Shown: positions 26,147-35,405 of the stretch, in pieces
How the letters are laid out: each line of letters begins with the position of its first letter
How positions within the stretch are numbered: the stretch's first letter is position 1
NCBI GenBank assembly: GCA_025499625.1
Contig: JAFMVD010000003.1
Location: 1-64,000, forward strand
DNA from: Carboxylicivirga fragile
GTDB taxonomy: Bacteria > Bacteroidota > Bacteroidia > Bacteroidales > Marinilabiliaceae
Direction: 5' to 3'
DNA: 64,000 nucleotides
Notes under the pieces: generated by a model
What the model was told of the DNA's origin: nothing
Seen by the model: the letters and a program-made list of their open reading frames with translations, nothing else
Database searches by the model: none
Position numbers and translations under genes: made by a program

Positions 26147-27976
26147 TTATTTATTTTCTAATTCGGAATAGAATTTTTGCAAAGTAAAAAAGGCTTTTTT
26201 TCGATTGCCAGTTTCTGAGATTAAACCCTTACGATTCCATCCATCCTGATAGGGAATGAGCATGCGACGTGGCGAACGAAAATCGGCCAATATCCATGGT
26301 GTGATGCCGCTCAATTGTGGTATTTTAGCCAAGGTAGGTAAGGTTTCTTCATAGAGTAATTCCTGAAACTCTTCGCTCCATCGGGTCATGTTATCTGCAT
26401 GATAGCCTTGTAAGGCACCAGCTCCAAATTCCGATATTATTACAGGTTTATCGATGTCGATTTCCCAACGAATATTTTTAATGTTATCAATGTCGCCGCC
26501 ATACCAGCCATAATATTGATTAAAACTTAATATATCCACCATGTCGGCAAAAGGATCTTCCACGACCATGATGTTGTTATCGCTCTCTTTTCCATGGTCT
26601 TCAAGTGCTGCACTTATTAAACGAACCTTGTCCAATTTACGTGTTGTATTTACTAATTTTGATAAAAAGGCCAATCGTTCATCCGACATGGGTGTTTCAT
26701 TAGCCATGGACCAAATTATGACCGAAGCGCGGTTCTTATCTCGATGTATCACTTCGCTCAGTTGTTGTTCAGCTTTTTTGTAGGTTTCAGGATTTCCCCA
26801 CTGAATGGTCCAGTATACTGGTATCTCTTCCCACAGCAACAAGCCCATTTCATCAGCCAGTCGAACCATGTGTTCATTGTGCGGATAATGTGCCAGGCGA
26901 ACAAAGTTACAACCTAGCTCTTTAGCCCAGTTCAGAAGCATACGTGCATCCTCCATGGAGTGAGCTCTGCCACCTCGCATTACATTTTCTTCATGAATGC
27001 AAATGCCTTTTAAGAAAACGGTTTTACCATTAAGTAAAATATCTGATCCACGCGTTTCTATTTGACGAAAACCTATTTTGTCCGTTACATTGTCCTCATT
27101 GGTATGCAAATTAACTGTGTATAGTTTTGGGTCTGTGTCGCTCCAGGCTGTATATTTTTTAAGGGGAATTGCAATAGCAATTGAACCATCAGATTTAGTG
27201 ATGAATTCTTTCTGTAGATTAAGCTCGGGAATGCTGATTGTGACCTTGGAATTGGCTTTATTATTTCCATTTAATTGAACGTAACCACTTATTAATTTCG
27301 AATTATTTTCATCTAGTTGCAGGCTGTAATCTTCAATAAAAGTTGGACTTAGCTCATAAATAGTTACATTGCGGGTTATTCCACCATAATTCCACCAGTC
27401 GGTATTTAAGGTGGGTACTTCATCAGCAGCTCTTTTATTATCAACGCGCAAAATCACAAAATTATCTTTGGCTTTTAGCACATCAGTCATTTCGAAATTG
27501 AAAGGCGTAAAGCCTCCTTTATGCGTACCCAACTTTTTGCCATTTACATAAACATCAGCCCGATAGTTAACAGCACCAAAATGTAAATAATATCGTTTTG
27601 ATGCATTATAATTGGGTAGATCAAAGGACTTTTTGTACCATAGGGTCCCTTCGTAATAAAACAATTTTTCCTTTTGTGAGTTCCAATCTCCCGGTACTAA
27701 AAGGGTGGGGGAAGCATCAAAATCATATTCCACCAAATCCATTTTGTTTTTTGGTTTGGTATTGGTGTAAAATGCGCCTGCTCCTGGATTGGGTGAGCCA
27801 TCGTGGGGTTGCCATCGATAGTTGTAATAACCGGTTTCATACATGTCAACAATGTAATTCCATTTGCCATTTAGGCTAATGCCCTTTCGCAAATAGTTGT
27901 TGTGTAGTAAGTTGTTTGAGAAAATAGCGCTGAGATTTACTATTATAATTGCTGCAAGTAAGATGTATCGTTTCAT
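26147..27976 (-). CDS. Glycoside hydrolase family 2 enzyme (beta-glucuronidase/galactosidase type)
   Basis: Encodes 609 residues with a signal peptide (MKRYILLAAIIIVNLSAIFS). Domain order is sugar-binding jelly roll (about 35-210; WYKKSFDLP, GAVNYRADVYVNGKKLGTHKGGFTPFNF), Ig-like domain (210-310) and TIM barrel (310-600). The acid/base Glu is in WSMANETP (near 425) and the nucleophile Glu in IISEFGAGA (near 514). The layout resembles beta-glucuronidases most, but the substrate cannot be fixed from sequence. It precedes (in transcription, follows) an SMP-30 lactonase, suggesting use of a sugar acid or lactone. Confidence 0.9.
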   Translation of the reverse strand: MKRYILLAAIIIVNLSAIFSNNLLHNNYLRKGISLNGKWNYIVDMYETGYYNYRWQPHDGSPNPGAGAFYTNTKPKNKMDLVEYDFDASPTLLVPGDWNSQKEKLFYYEGTLWYKKSFDLPNYNASKRYYLHFGAVNYRADVYVNGKKLGTHKGGFTPFNFEMTDVLKAKDNFVILRVDNKRAADEVPTLNTDWWNYGGITRNVTIYELSPTFIEDYSLQLDENNSKLISGYVQLNGNNKANSKVTISIPELNLQKEFITKSDGSIAIAIPLKKYTAWSDTDPKLYTVNLHTNEDNVTDKIGFRQIETRGSDILLNGKTVFLKGICIHEENVMRGGRAHSMEDARMLLNWAKELGCNFVRLAHYPHNEHMVRLADEMGLLLWEEIPVYWTIQWGNPETYKKAEQQLSEVIHRDKNRASVIIWSMANETPMSDERLAFLSKLVNTTRKLDKVRLISAALEDHGKESDNNIMVVEDPFADMVDILSFNQYYGWYGGDIDNIKNIRWEIDIDKPVIISEFGAGALQGYHADNMTRWSEEFQELLYEETLPTLAKIPQLSGITPWILADFRSPRRMLIPYQDGWNRKGLISETGNRKKAFFTLQKFYSELENK

Positions 27977-28059
27977 TTACACTTATTAATTAGATCTTTT
28001 GAAAGATATGATTTTCTAAAATTAATTTGCACTTATTTTAGCCTAATAAGAGGGCTTAA

Positions 28060-28953
28060 TTAATTTATACCTCGTCTGTTAATATCAACTCTGTAGATAG
28101 AAGTGCGTGCTGTGATATAAAGCTGTTCCCTGTTTTTTCCACCAAAACATACATTTGAAGGTCGTTCAGTGACTTCTATAGCATGCAAAAAATGACCGGA
28201 TGAAGAATAGATATCAACACTGCTTTTCCCTCGAGGTGTTAGGTATAGGTTGCCCTTTGTATCAATCGTCATACCATCGCAACCCAATTCAACAAAGAGC
28301 TTCTTGTTATCAAGTGTGCCGTTTTTATTGATGTTATATTGGAAGGTTTTCCCGGCTTGAGCATCGGTTACATAGAGTATTTTACCATTGGGTGTTCCTA
28401 TCAGTCCGTTAGGTTTTTTCAAATCGTTGCAAACTCTGATTACTGATGAACGATCAGGAAGAATGTAATAAACATGCATCCCATCCTGTGGAATATTCTT
28501 ATCATCGCCACCGTATAATGGATCTGTAAAATAAATACCTCCCTTGGGATCGATCCATAAATCATTGGGTTGGTTGAAGCGTTGGCCATTAAACTTACTC
28601 GCCAGTATAGTTAGTTTCCCTTCGGTACTGGTTGAAGTAATTCTTCCTTCTTCGCCCTCGCATACCACTAGTGAATTGTTGCTATCGAAATATAAACCAT
28701 TGGCCCTGCCACTTTCTGTGCGAAACGTATCCAGTTTATTTTCAATGGTCCAGATCAATATCATGTGATTTCGAATATCGGTGAAATACACATTGCCTTC
28801 GGCGTCAACGGCAGGACCTTCTGTGAATTTAAAGTCGCTGGCAAGCTTTTCAACTTCACCACATTTAATTGCATTAGACTTTTTATTCTGTGACTGAGAA
28901 AAGCTTGTGCACAGTATAAGTGCTAAGGTTGCTAGTAAAAGTTTTTTATTCAT
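28060..28953 (-). CDS. SMP-30/gluconolactonase-family exported lactonase
   Basis: Encodes 297 residues with a signal peptide (MNKKLLLATLALILCTSFSQS). The mature part is a six-bladed propeller with the family signatures FTEGPAVDAEGNVYFTDIRNHMI (metal-binding Glu near 45), RFNQPNDLWIDPKGGIYFTDPLYGG (Asn/Asp, about 127-150) and YVTDAQAGK near 195. These enzymes hydrolyse sugar lactones with a bound divalent metal. It lies directly upstream of the GH2 gene on the same strand, 83 bp apart, so the pair may act on one carbohydrate. Confidence 0.9.
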   Translation of the reverse strand: MNKKLLLATLALILCTSFSQSQNKKSNAIKCGEVEKLASDFKFTEGPAVDAEGNVYFTDIRNHMILIWTIENKLDTFRTESGRANGLYFDSNNSLVVCEGEEGRITSTSTEGKLTILASKFNGQRFNQPNDLWIDPKGGIYFTDPLYGGDDKNIPQDGMHVYYILPDRSSVIRVCNDLKKPNGLIGTPNGKILYVTDAQAGKTFQYNINKNGTLDNKKLFVELGCDGMTIDTKGNLYLTPRGKSSVDIYSSSGHFLHAIEVTERPSNVCFGGKNREQLYITARTSIYRVDINRRGIN

Positions 28954-29245
28954 GGCGATAATTATTTTAGCTTAAGTTATGAAAAATCATTTAACTGGCC
29001 ATTTTTTAATAAGATGTGATGATTCGATTTTTGAATTCTTTTCTATAAAATAGCTGTGCGATTCGCTTTACAAGGGAAAGATTCGATATTAAATTTGTTG
29101 GTTACTGGATTCCTCTTTCCTTTTTTGATCTGCATTAAAACGATAATGATTTCTCAAATTACACTTGAGTGTAAGGTGTTAACAAGTAGGTAAATATGAG
29201 TTTGAAAGTGAGCTCATTTATTTTAAAACTTAATATTACAGGCAA

Positions 29246-29791
29246 ATGAAGGCTAAATTATCTCTTATCTTATTGGTTATCTGTTTGAGCTTGATGGGTG
29301 GATGCTCTGAATACTTCATGGAAAATGGTAAGTCTAATCTTAAGATAGTGCCATTTAAGGCTGATTTTACGGTTTATAATCACAGTGATATTAATGATAG
29401 AAGCTGTGGTGAAATGCCAATTTTCTTTCTAACAATGAAAGGAGAGGGCAATATTACCCATATGGGAAAAATAACAACTACCATGACTTTTTGTAACAAT
29501 ATGGAAGATGGTTCTTATTGGGGAACCACAGGTTGGTTTGTTGCGGCCAATGGAGATACATTGTTTCTTGAAATTCCCGAGGGACAAATTGTTCCCAATG
29601 ATGAGTCAAATTCAGATTACTATCAAGCGAAGTTTAACGATCCAATGTACTTTACTGGCGGAACAGGTAAATACGAAGGGGCATCAGGCATGGCTATGAC
29701 AAAGGCGTATGTGCATGACGTACCTGAAGAATGGCATACCGATTTTTTCAGTACCGGTAAATTGATTTTGGTTAAAAATAAAAACAAATAG
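29246..29791 (+). CDS. Hypothetical lipoprotein, beta-barrel-like
   Basis: Encodes 181 residues with a lipobox at Cys20 (CLSLMGGCSEY). The rest is beta-rich with FFLTMKGEGNITHMGKITTTMTF, an NGDTLFLEI strand, and FTGGTGKYEGASGMAMTKAYV. The last phrase resembles the FxGGTGRFxGASG motif of allene-oxide-cyclase/dirigent-like barrels found in bacterial exported proteins. A ligand-binding or surface role is possible. Transcribed alone; a palindromic repeat element follows. Confidence 0.72.
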   Translation: MKAKLSLILLVICLSLMGGCSEYFMENGKSNLKIVPFKADFTVYNHSDINDRSCGEMPIFFLTMKGEGNITHMGKITTTMTFCNNMEDGSYWGTTGWFVAANGDTLFLEIPEGQIVPNDESNSDYYQAKFNDPMYFTGGTGKYEGASGMAMTKAYVHDVPEEWHTDFFSTGKLILVKNKNK

Positions 29792-29811
29792 CATTTGCTA
29801 TAACAAGAAGA

Positions 29812-29962
29812 GGATATTCAAAAATATTTTTTGAGACCGTTCACTGAGCGAAGTCGAAGTGATTTTAAGTTGAATGTCAGCAAGGTGAGATTTCCATCTC
29901 GGCTTCCCCTTCGACAAGCTCAGGGATCAGTTCGAAGATCGTTCTATATTTTTTGGATACCC
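29812..29962. repeat. Palindromic repeat element, copy A (MITE-like)
   Basis: About 150 bp bounded by inverted ends GGATATTCAAAAATA (left) and TATTTTTTGGATACC (right). Inside is TTCACTGAGCGAAGTCGAAGTGA with self-complementary TCACT/AGTGA arms, and later CATCTCGG and CTTCGACAAGCTCAGGGA. Related copies occur at 30959-31035 and 38703-38823. No coding capacity; reading frames across it are spurious. Confidence 0.75.
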
Positions 29963-29991
29963 TCTTTTTTACAACTAAGGCAATTTACAGA

Positions 29992-30903
29992 TTATCCACC
30001 AATCATGGCCTTAATGTCGTATGATTCAAAAATGGTAACTATTTCTTTTAAACGCTCAGGACTTGGTTCCGCCATTTCACCTTTATTATAATTTTCACCA
30101 AGCTTCTCGTATTTTTTCTCTGCAATATTGTGAAAGGGTAAGAGGTTAACCAATGGCTTTTTGCCTTCCAGGTTAGCTATAAATTTTGCTGATTCATGTA
30201 TGTTATAATCATCGTCATTAACTCCTTTGATAAGTGGAATACGGATGTTCATAGCAACCCCTGTGGCAGCCAGTGTTCTTAGATTGTTTAATATCTTTTG
30301 ATTAGGCATGCCTGTCCATTGACTGTGTTTCTCAGAGTCCATCATTTTAAGATCGTACAGAAAATGATCAGTTCGTTTGGCAACTTCCATCAACACTTCT
30401 GGTGAAGCATATCCCGTGGTGTCAACACAACGATGAATTCCTTCATTGCCACATGCATCTAAAAGAGGAATTAAGAATTCATGATGTAGCAAGGGTTCGC
30501 CACCTGAAAAGGTAACACCGCCTTCGGATTTATCCATCAATAAGATTTCCTTTTTAATTTGGCTCATGATCTCTTCTGTACTCATTAATTTGCCAGTCAT
30601 TTCGATGGCTTTAGTTGGACATACATCGGCACAGATTCCGCACAGAGTGCATGCTTCAATATTGGTTGCAATGCCATCAGAAGTTAGCGATAAGGCGTTC
30701 TCAGGGCATTGTTTAACGCACTCTTCACATGAAATGCATTTACTGTTGTTGTACATCTTCTGCTGATGTTTGTGCTGGCTTTCAGGGTTGTGACACCAGG
30801 CACAGCGCAACGGACATCCTTTTAAAAAGATGGTGATGCGAATACCAGGGCCATCGTTTATGGCATAGCGCTTAATGTCAAATATTAAAGTGGGTTGATT
30901 CAT
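29992..30903 (-). CDS. Glycyl radical enzyme activase (radical SAM)
   Basis: Encodes 303 residues. The radical-SAM cluster motif CPLRCAWC (C-x3-C-x2-C, about residues 30-37) is followed by a two-cluster ferredoxin insert (CISCEECVKQCP and CTLCGICADVCP, about 56-100), the layout of glycyl radical enzyme activating enzymes. GGVTFSGGEPLLH (about 129-141) provides the SAM-binding GGE. It abstracts a hydrogen from the glycine of its partner to make the glycyl radical. The gene lies 174 bp downstream of the partner enzyme on the same strand. Confidence 0.95.
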   Translation of the reverse strand: MNQPTLIFDIKRYAINDGPGIRITIFLKGCPLRCAWCHNPESQHKHQQKMYNNSKCISCEECVKQCPENALSLTSDGIATNIEACTLCGICADVCPTKAIEMTGKLMSTEEIMSQIKKEILLMDKSEGGVTFSGGEPLLHHEFLIPLLDACGNEGIHRCVDTTGYASPEVLMEVAKRTDHFLYDLKMMDSEKHSQWTGMPNQKILNNLRTLAATGVAMNIRIPLIKGVNDDDYNIHESAKFIANLEGKKPLVNLLPFHNIAEKKYEKLGENYNKGEMAEPSPERLKEIVTIFESYDIKAMIGG

Positions 30904-30958
30904 GTTGAGAATGCGTGTGTAGTTCAGTTAGTGTTGATTCAATATTTGTAAAAATGAA

Positions 30959-31035
30959 TGCTCATCGAGCATAGCCGAGATGATAATAATTTAGTCTAAA
31001 TAAAAAAGATCACTTCGGCTTTGCTCAGTGAGCGC
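30959..31035. repeat. Palindromic repeat, copy B, inside the glycyl radical operon
   Basis: Reads, on the minus strand, TCACTGAGCAAAGCCGAAGTGA, an A/T spacer, then ATCTCGGCTATGCTCGATGAG. Ends carry AAATG-GCTCA type inverted words. It is a shorter relative of copies A and C, in opposite orientation to them. It lies between the glycyl radical enzyme gene and its activase and can fold in the mRNA, so it could affect relative expression. Confidence 0.7.
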
Positions 31036-31077
31036 ATTTGATTATAAATTTCGAACAGCTTTATTTAAAGCCTAAAC

Positions 31078-33624
31078 TTAAAACGATTCGTTTTCAGTAC
31101 GATCAATAACTTCTTGCTGAAGGTCGGCATTCATGTCGTTAAAGTAATCGCTGTAGCCTGCCATTCGCACCAATAAATCCTTATAATCTTCTGGTGTTTC
31201 CTGCGCCGCCTTTAAAGTTGCAGTATCCACAATGTTGAATTGAATGTGATGTCCGCCTAGCGTGAAGTAGCTACGAATGAGTTGACCCAGTTTCGCAATG
31301 TCTTCATCACGTTTTAACAAACTTGGTAAAAAACGCTGGTTCAACAGAGTACCACCAGAGCGCGTATGATCAAGCTTGGTAAGTGAACGGATTACTGCGG
31401 AAGGACCGTTAATATCGCAGCCATGTGATGGCGATGTTCCATCAGAAATAGATTTAGCGGCTAAGCGACCGTTAGGCGTGGCTCCCATTACCTTTCCAAA
31501 GTATACGTGACATGTGGTCGATAGCATATTTAAGTGGTATTCGCCACCTTTTACGTTTGGTCGGCCATCAATGGCATTAATTAAATCATCGTAAACCTTT
31601 AGGGCAATGTCATCGGCATAATCATCATCGTTACCAAAAAATGGTGTGCGGTTTAAGATGGTCTGACGTAAAAATTCTTCACCTTCAAAGTTTTTAGCTA
31701 CCGCCGTAAGTATCCGATCCATATCGAAAGTTTCCTTTTCGAATACATGGTGTTTAAGTGTTGATAAACTATCGGTTACAGTTGCCAGTCCAGTACATTG
31801 AATGTAGTTGGTGTTGTAACGTGGCCCTCCATTGTAATAATCTTTTCCTGTAGAGATACAATCTTCAATAACAACAGACAGGAAAGGAGCTGGTGCATAC
31901 TTGGCAAACATTGTATCGATGTAATTGCTTACCTTAATTTTTTGATCGATGATGTATTTCATCTGCTTATGGAAAGCATTGTATAAATCATCGTAAGTTT
32001 TAAAGCTTCGAGGATCGCCGGATTCGCAACCAGCCACCTTACCAGTAACAGGGTCGATACCATTGTTAAGCGTTACTTCAAATATTTTTGGTACGTTTAA
32101 ATAACCTGTCAACACATAAGCCTCCTTACCAAATGCGCCTACTTCGATACATCCACTGCAGCCACCTTCGCGGGCATCTTGCAAGGATTTTCCCATGCCA
32201 AGCATCTCTGTAATGTATGTCTCAGGACTAAAAACAGAAGGGTAACCATGGCCTTGACGAATAACTTTACATGCTTCGTTCAGAAATTTATCCGGGGTCT
32301 TGTGACTGATGTGAACCGACGATCCTGGTTGAAGAAGGTGAAGCTCTTCAACCACTTCAAGCATGATGTATGATACATCACTAACGCCATCTGAACCATC
32401 CGACTTAAGGCCTCCAATGTTGATGTTAGTGAAATCGTTATAGGTACCACTCTCCTTAGCCGTAATTCCTACTTTTGGAGGAGCGGTTTGGTTATTTACC
32501 TTAATCCACATGCAGCAAATAATCTCCTTAGCTTCTTCACGAGTTAAAGTGCCTTCAGCTATTTCTTTTTCGTAGAAGGGAGTGAGGTGTTGATCGAAAT
32601 GGCCTGGGTTCATGGCATCCCATCCGTTTAATTCGGTTACCGTTCCAAGGTGCACAAACCAATACATTTGAACAGCCTCGTAGAAGTTTCGTGGTGCATT
32701 AGCTGGCACCCAACGGCAAGTTTCGGCAATCTTTAATAATTCAGTTTTGCGTTTTTCATCACTTTCTGTACGTGCTTTTTCTTCGGCCAAATCGGCATGG
32801 CGTTCTGCAAAAACAATGGCAGCATCACACGAGATATCCATGGCTTTAAGTTGCTCAGCCTTGTTATTGGCATCTGCATCGCTCATGTAATCCAAAGAGT
32901 CGAGGTGTGCTTTAATTTCTGTCTTAAAGTCAAGCATACCCTTTTTGTAAATTTTTCCATCGAGGGTAGTATGACCCGGAGCGCGTTGTTCCATAAACTC
33001 GGTGAAAAGGCCGGCCTCATAGGCTTGTTTCCACTCGGTAGGTACATGGTTGAAAATCCGTTCACGTTGTGTGCGGCCTTCCCAATACGGAATCACCTCT
33101 TTTTCGAAAGTGTCAATGTCTTCCTGGCTGATGGTGTATCGCTGCTGATCTCTTGTGTTAAGCACATGAAAATCTTCAACACTATGGCAGGTTAACTCTG
33201 GAAAGGTAGGAACTGCTTTGGGTATGGGGCCTCTTTCGCCAACGATTAATTCATCATCGCCCAGATAGATGGTTTTTTTCTCGCAATGATCCAAAAAAGT
33301 AAGGGCTCGCATTACTGGAATTGAGTGTTTACCATTGTGAGCTTTGTAGTATGCAGTTTGGTGAAGTGCTCTCTCAATGGAAATGCTTGGTTCGGCATCG
33401 AAACTAAGTTTACGTAGACGCTGAATTCTTGGGTTCATTCCTGGGCCAATTTTATTACCTAGTGGTTGGTAGAAGTTGCCTTCGGCTGAGGCGGCTCTTT
33501 CGGCTGGTTTATTAGATTCTTCTTTGCCTAATATTTCTTTTACGGTGGGAAGGTTAGCTCCATTGGGATCTATTTTGCCTTGTGGTATTTTTGTCATTGT
33601 TGTGGTATTATCTTTATGATACAA
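31078..33624 (-). CDS. hypD: Glycyl radical enzyme, probably trans-4-hydroxy-L-proline dehydratase
   Basis: Encodes 848 residues (or 839 from the second Met). The thiyl-radical site is GGCSGCIE with Cys492 and Glu494; the glycyl radical loop is RMAGYSDYF with Gly823. Relative to Cys492, Ser392, Asp397, Phe398 and Tyr508 lie at -100, -95, -94 and +16, and Gly823 at +331; these offsets match the substrate-site residues I recall for HypD (Ser334, Asp339, Phe340, Cys434, Tyr450, Gly765). HypD dehydrates trans-4-hydroxyproline to pyrroline-5-carboxylate. The activase is the next gene, but no proC reductase is nearby. CutC-like or other dehydratase activity is the main alternative. Confidence 0.8.
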   Translation of the reverse strand: MYHKDNTTTMTKIPQGKIDPNGANLPTVKEILGKEESNKPAERAASAEGNFYQPLGNKIGPGMNPRIQRLRKLSFDAEPSISIERALHQTAYYKAHNGKHSIPVMRALTFLDHCEKKTIYLGDDELIVGERGPIPKAVPTFPELTCHSVEDFHVLNTRDQQRYTISQEDIDTFEKEVIPYWEGRTQRERIFNHVPTEWKQAYEAGLFTEFMEQRAPGHTTLDGKIYKKGMLDFKTEIKAHLDSLDYMSDADANNKAEQLKAMDISCDAAIVFAERHADLAEEKARTESDEKRKTELLKIAETCRWVPANAPRNFYEAVQMYWFVHLGTVTELNGWDAMNPGHFDQHLTPFYEKEIAEGTLTREEAKEIICCMWIKVNNQTAPPKVGITAKESGTYNDFTNINIGGLKSDGSDGVSDVSYIMLEVVEELHLLQPGSSVHISHKTPDKFLNEACKVIRQGHGYPSVFSPETYITEMLGMGKSLQDAREGGCSGCIEVGAFGKEAYVLTGYLNVPKIFEVTLNNGIDPVTGKVAGCESGDPRSFKTYDDLYNAFHKQMKYIIDQKIKVSNYIDTMFAKYAPAPFLSVVIEDCISTGKDYYNGGPRYNTNYIQCTGLATVTDSLSTLKHHVFEKETFDMDRILTAVAKNFEGEEFLRQTILNRTPFFGNDDDYADDIALKVYDDLINAIDGRPNVKGGEYHLNMLSTTCHVYFGKVMGATPNGRLAAKSISDGTSPSHGCDINGPSAVIRSLTKLDHTRSGGTLLNQRFLPSLLKRDEDIAKLGQLIRSYFTLGGHHIQFNIVDTATLKAAQETPEDYKDLLVRMAGYSDYFNDMNADLQQEVIDRTENESF

Positions 33625-34126
33625 ATCCCCAAAATGAATATTGGCAGTAAGCCTTAATTCAAGGGATAGATAAATTGTTTAGTTTGATTTGGTTTGCTTT
33701 CCTGGATTGAAAGCACGCAATTTTAGAAGTATGAAAAATTGCAATTAAGAATTGGTTTGTATGTAGAACATTAAGCACTCATACAAACAACGATAGCCTT
33801 TTATGATATTAAAATGATTTACCACCGCGATTTTATAATTATTATACGGGCAAAAATGGTAAAAAAAAATGGTAAAAAAAATAGATCACTAGTATTTGAG
33901 TATAACACGCTTGAGTATTTTAGTGACATGCGAGTGTTAAAGGCAGAGAGGGAGTCGCCTGGCTGTCAATAAACGGGGCATGCTAAAACAATTTAAAATC
34001 ATCATTAATTCACTCATGAAGTAGAAGAAATCACAATTCGCTCTGACCGTCACTAGGAATTATCGGGTGTGATGTGTGAGCCAATATTTTTTGTTTGCTA
34101 TATAAAATGTCGTATGTCGTTTTAAT
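33625..34126. other. Intergenic region upstream of the glycyl radical operon
   Basis: 502 bases between a minus-strand operon and the convergent end of the next minus-strand gene; it must hold the hypD-like promoter. A perfect 13-bp palindrome TATAATTATTATA lies at 33834-33846, and an imperfect tandem AAAAATGGTAAAA unit at 33852-33881. I cannot identify the promoter with confidence and see no gene. Confidence 0.4.
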
Positions 34127-35269
34127 TTAAAATCTAACTAATAATTCTGTACTAAATAAGTTATTGTTAAATGTTGATATTAAACTGCTATCCCAATGAT
34201 ATGGGCAATAATGATAAGATAGTTCAATGCCAATGTAGTTTGTTTTAAATATCGGAGTAAGAGCTGCAATGCCTAGTGAGAGGTGTGGTACATCTACATC
34301 ATAATACTCTTTCTTATCAGAGTTTTTCACATCTTCTGTTATGCCAGTAGATACTGATTCTAATCCAAGCCCTAATTTAGGTATGAGTTTCAAATGGTCC
34401 TTATCAATTACTTTATAACCAACCAATCCACCGAAAAAAACACTGTAATCGGAACTCACATTATGAGTTTTGCCTAAGGCATTAAAATCAAAGTTTTTAG
34501 AGTCTTGATTTATTCTAAATTTGATTCCAAGTTCAACTTGAAGTTTGTACCTCAAAGGCGTTGAAAAGGTGAATCCAATTATTGGACTATAAGAGAAGAA
34601 GTTGTCTTTACCGATGGATTTATAGAACCCTGTATACAAATTGTAGCTCATAGTATGGTCTTTGTACTCACGAGCATTATTTGCAGATAGCTGCTTTAGG
34701 TAACTCTCTCTTTTCTTTGCAGACTTTAGCTTTTTTTCAAACGCTTCTTCATTTCCTGAAAACAATAAGCAAATAATCTTTTCATCAGTCGTAAGGTATC
34801 CAACTTCTAGAAGATTAGTATAATTGGATATTAATATGGAATCAATTTTGCTACGCAATGGTACATAACTAAAATAAGCCTTGTTTTCCGTATATATATT
34901 TCCGTAATCATTCTTTTGAGATGCATAGAATCTATTTAGGTATTTGTCACTATAATCGTTGATGAAAAAAAGATTAACATGGGTTTGAATACCTTGCCGT
35001 TGAACTAGTGCTAAATAGATTCTTAATCTATACAGAACCTCAGAACCGCCACAATAATTTTCCCATCTGTTTATCACGATGTCGCAAGAATCTAGATCTC
35101 CATTAATTAAGTAATCAGAAATTAAAATAATTGAATTTTCTGTGACTATCTCACAATCAAAAACGGATACATTTTCTAATAGTTTATCTTTTTTAGAATC
35201 CTGACTTGAAACTTCAAAAAAGGATAAAGAAAGCATTATAGGAAAAAATATTAGCTTGATTTTTAGCAT
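34127..35269 (-). CDS. Hypothetical exported protein with C-terminal beta-barrel
   Basis: Encodes 380 residues with a signal peptide (MLKIKLIFFPIMLSLSFFEVSSQ). Residues 30-200 look helical and Cys-containing (two CD/SCD motifs near 38 and 62). From about 210 onward, alternating strands such as YNLYTGFYKS, YKLQVELGIKFRI, YSVFFGGLVGYKV, YIGIELSYHYCPY and a final LLVRF indicate an outer-membrane barrel. No family name recognised and no clear operon partner. Probably an outer-membrane protein with a periplasmic helical domain. Confidence 0.65.
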   Translation of the reverse strand: MLKIKLIFFPIMLSLSFFEVSSQDSKKDKLLENVSVFDCEIVTENSIILISDYLINGDLDSCDIVINRWENYCGGSEVLYRLRIYLALVQRQGIQTHVNLFFINDYSDKYLNRFYASQKNDYGNIYTENKAYFSYVPLRSKIDSILISNYTNLLEVGYLTTDEKIICLLFSGNEEAFEKKLKSAKKRESYLKQLSANNAREYKDHTMSYNLYTGFYKSIGKDNFFSYSPIIGFTFSTPLRYKLQVELGIKFRINQDSKNFDFNALGKTHNVSSDYSVFFGGLVGYKVIDKDHLKLIPKLGLGLESVSTGITEDVKNSDKKEYYDVDVPHLSLGIAALTPIFKTNYIGIELSYHYCPYHWDSSLISTFNNNLFSTELLVRF

Positions 35270-35405
35270 GGAAGGGAGTAGTTTATGTGCAGTTTGTTAA
35301 ATTATCAAACCACTGATGTGTTTAAAGGTTGATTAAGGTGATCTTCAGGATTAATTACACGTATTACTTATACTTCATTGAGAGGTAGATCTATTATCAA
35401 CCTAT

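Noticed and set aside
29831..30091. 86-codon plus-strand frame across repeat copy A
   Set aside because: It consists of repeat sequence and antisense of the activase gene.
33852..33881. A-rich tandem repeat as a slipped-strand phase switch
   Set aside because: Only two imperfect copies are present, not adjacent to a promoter I can define; simple A-tract duplication is sufficient.
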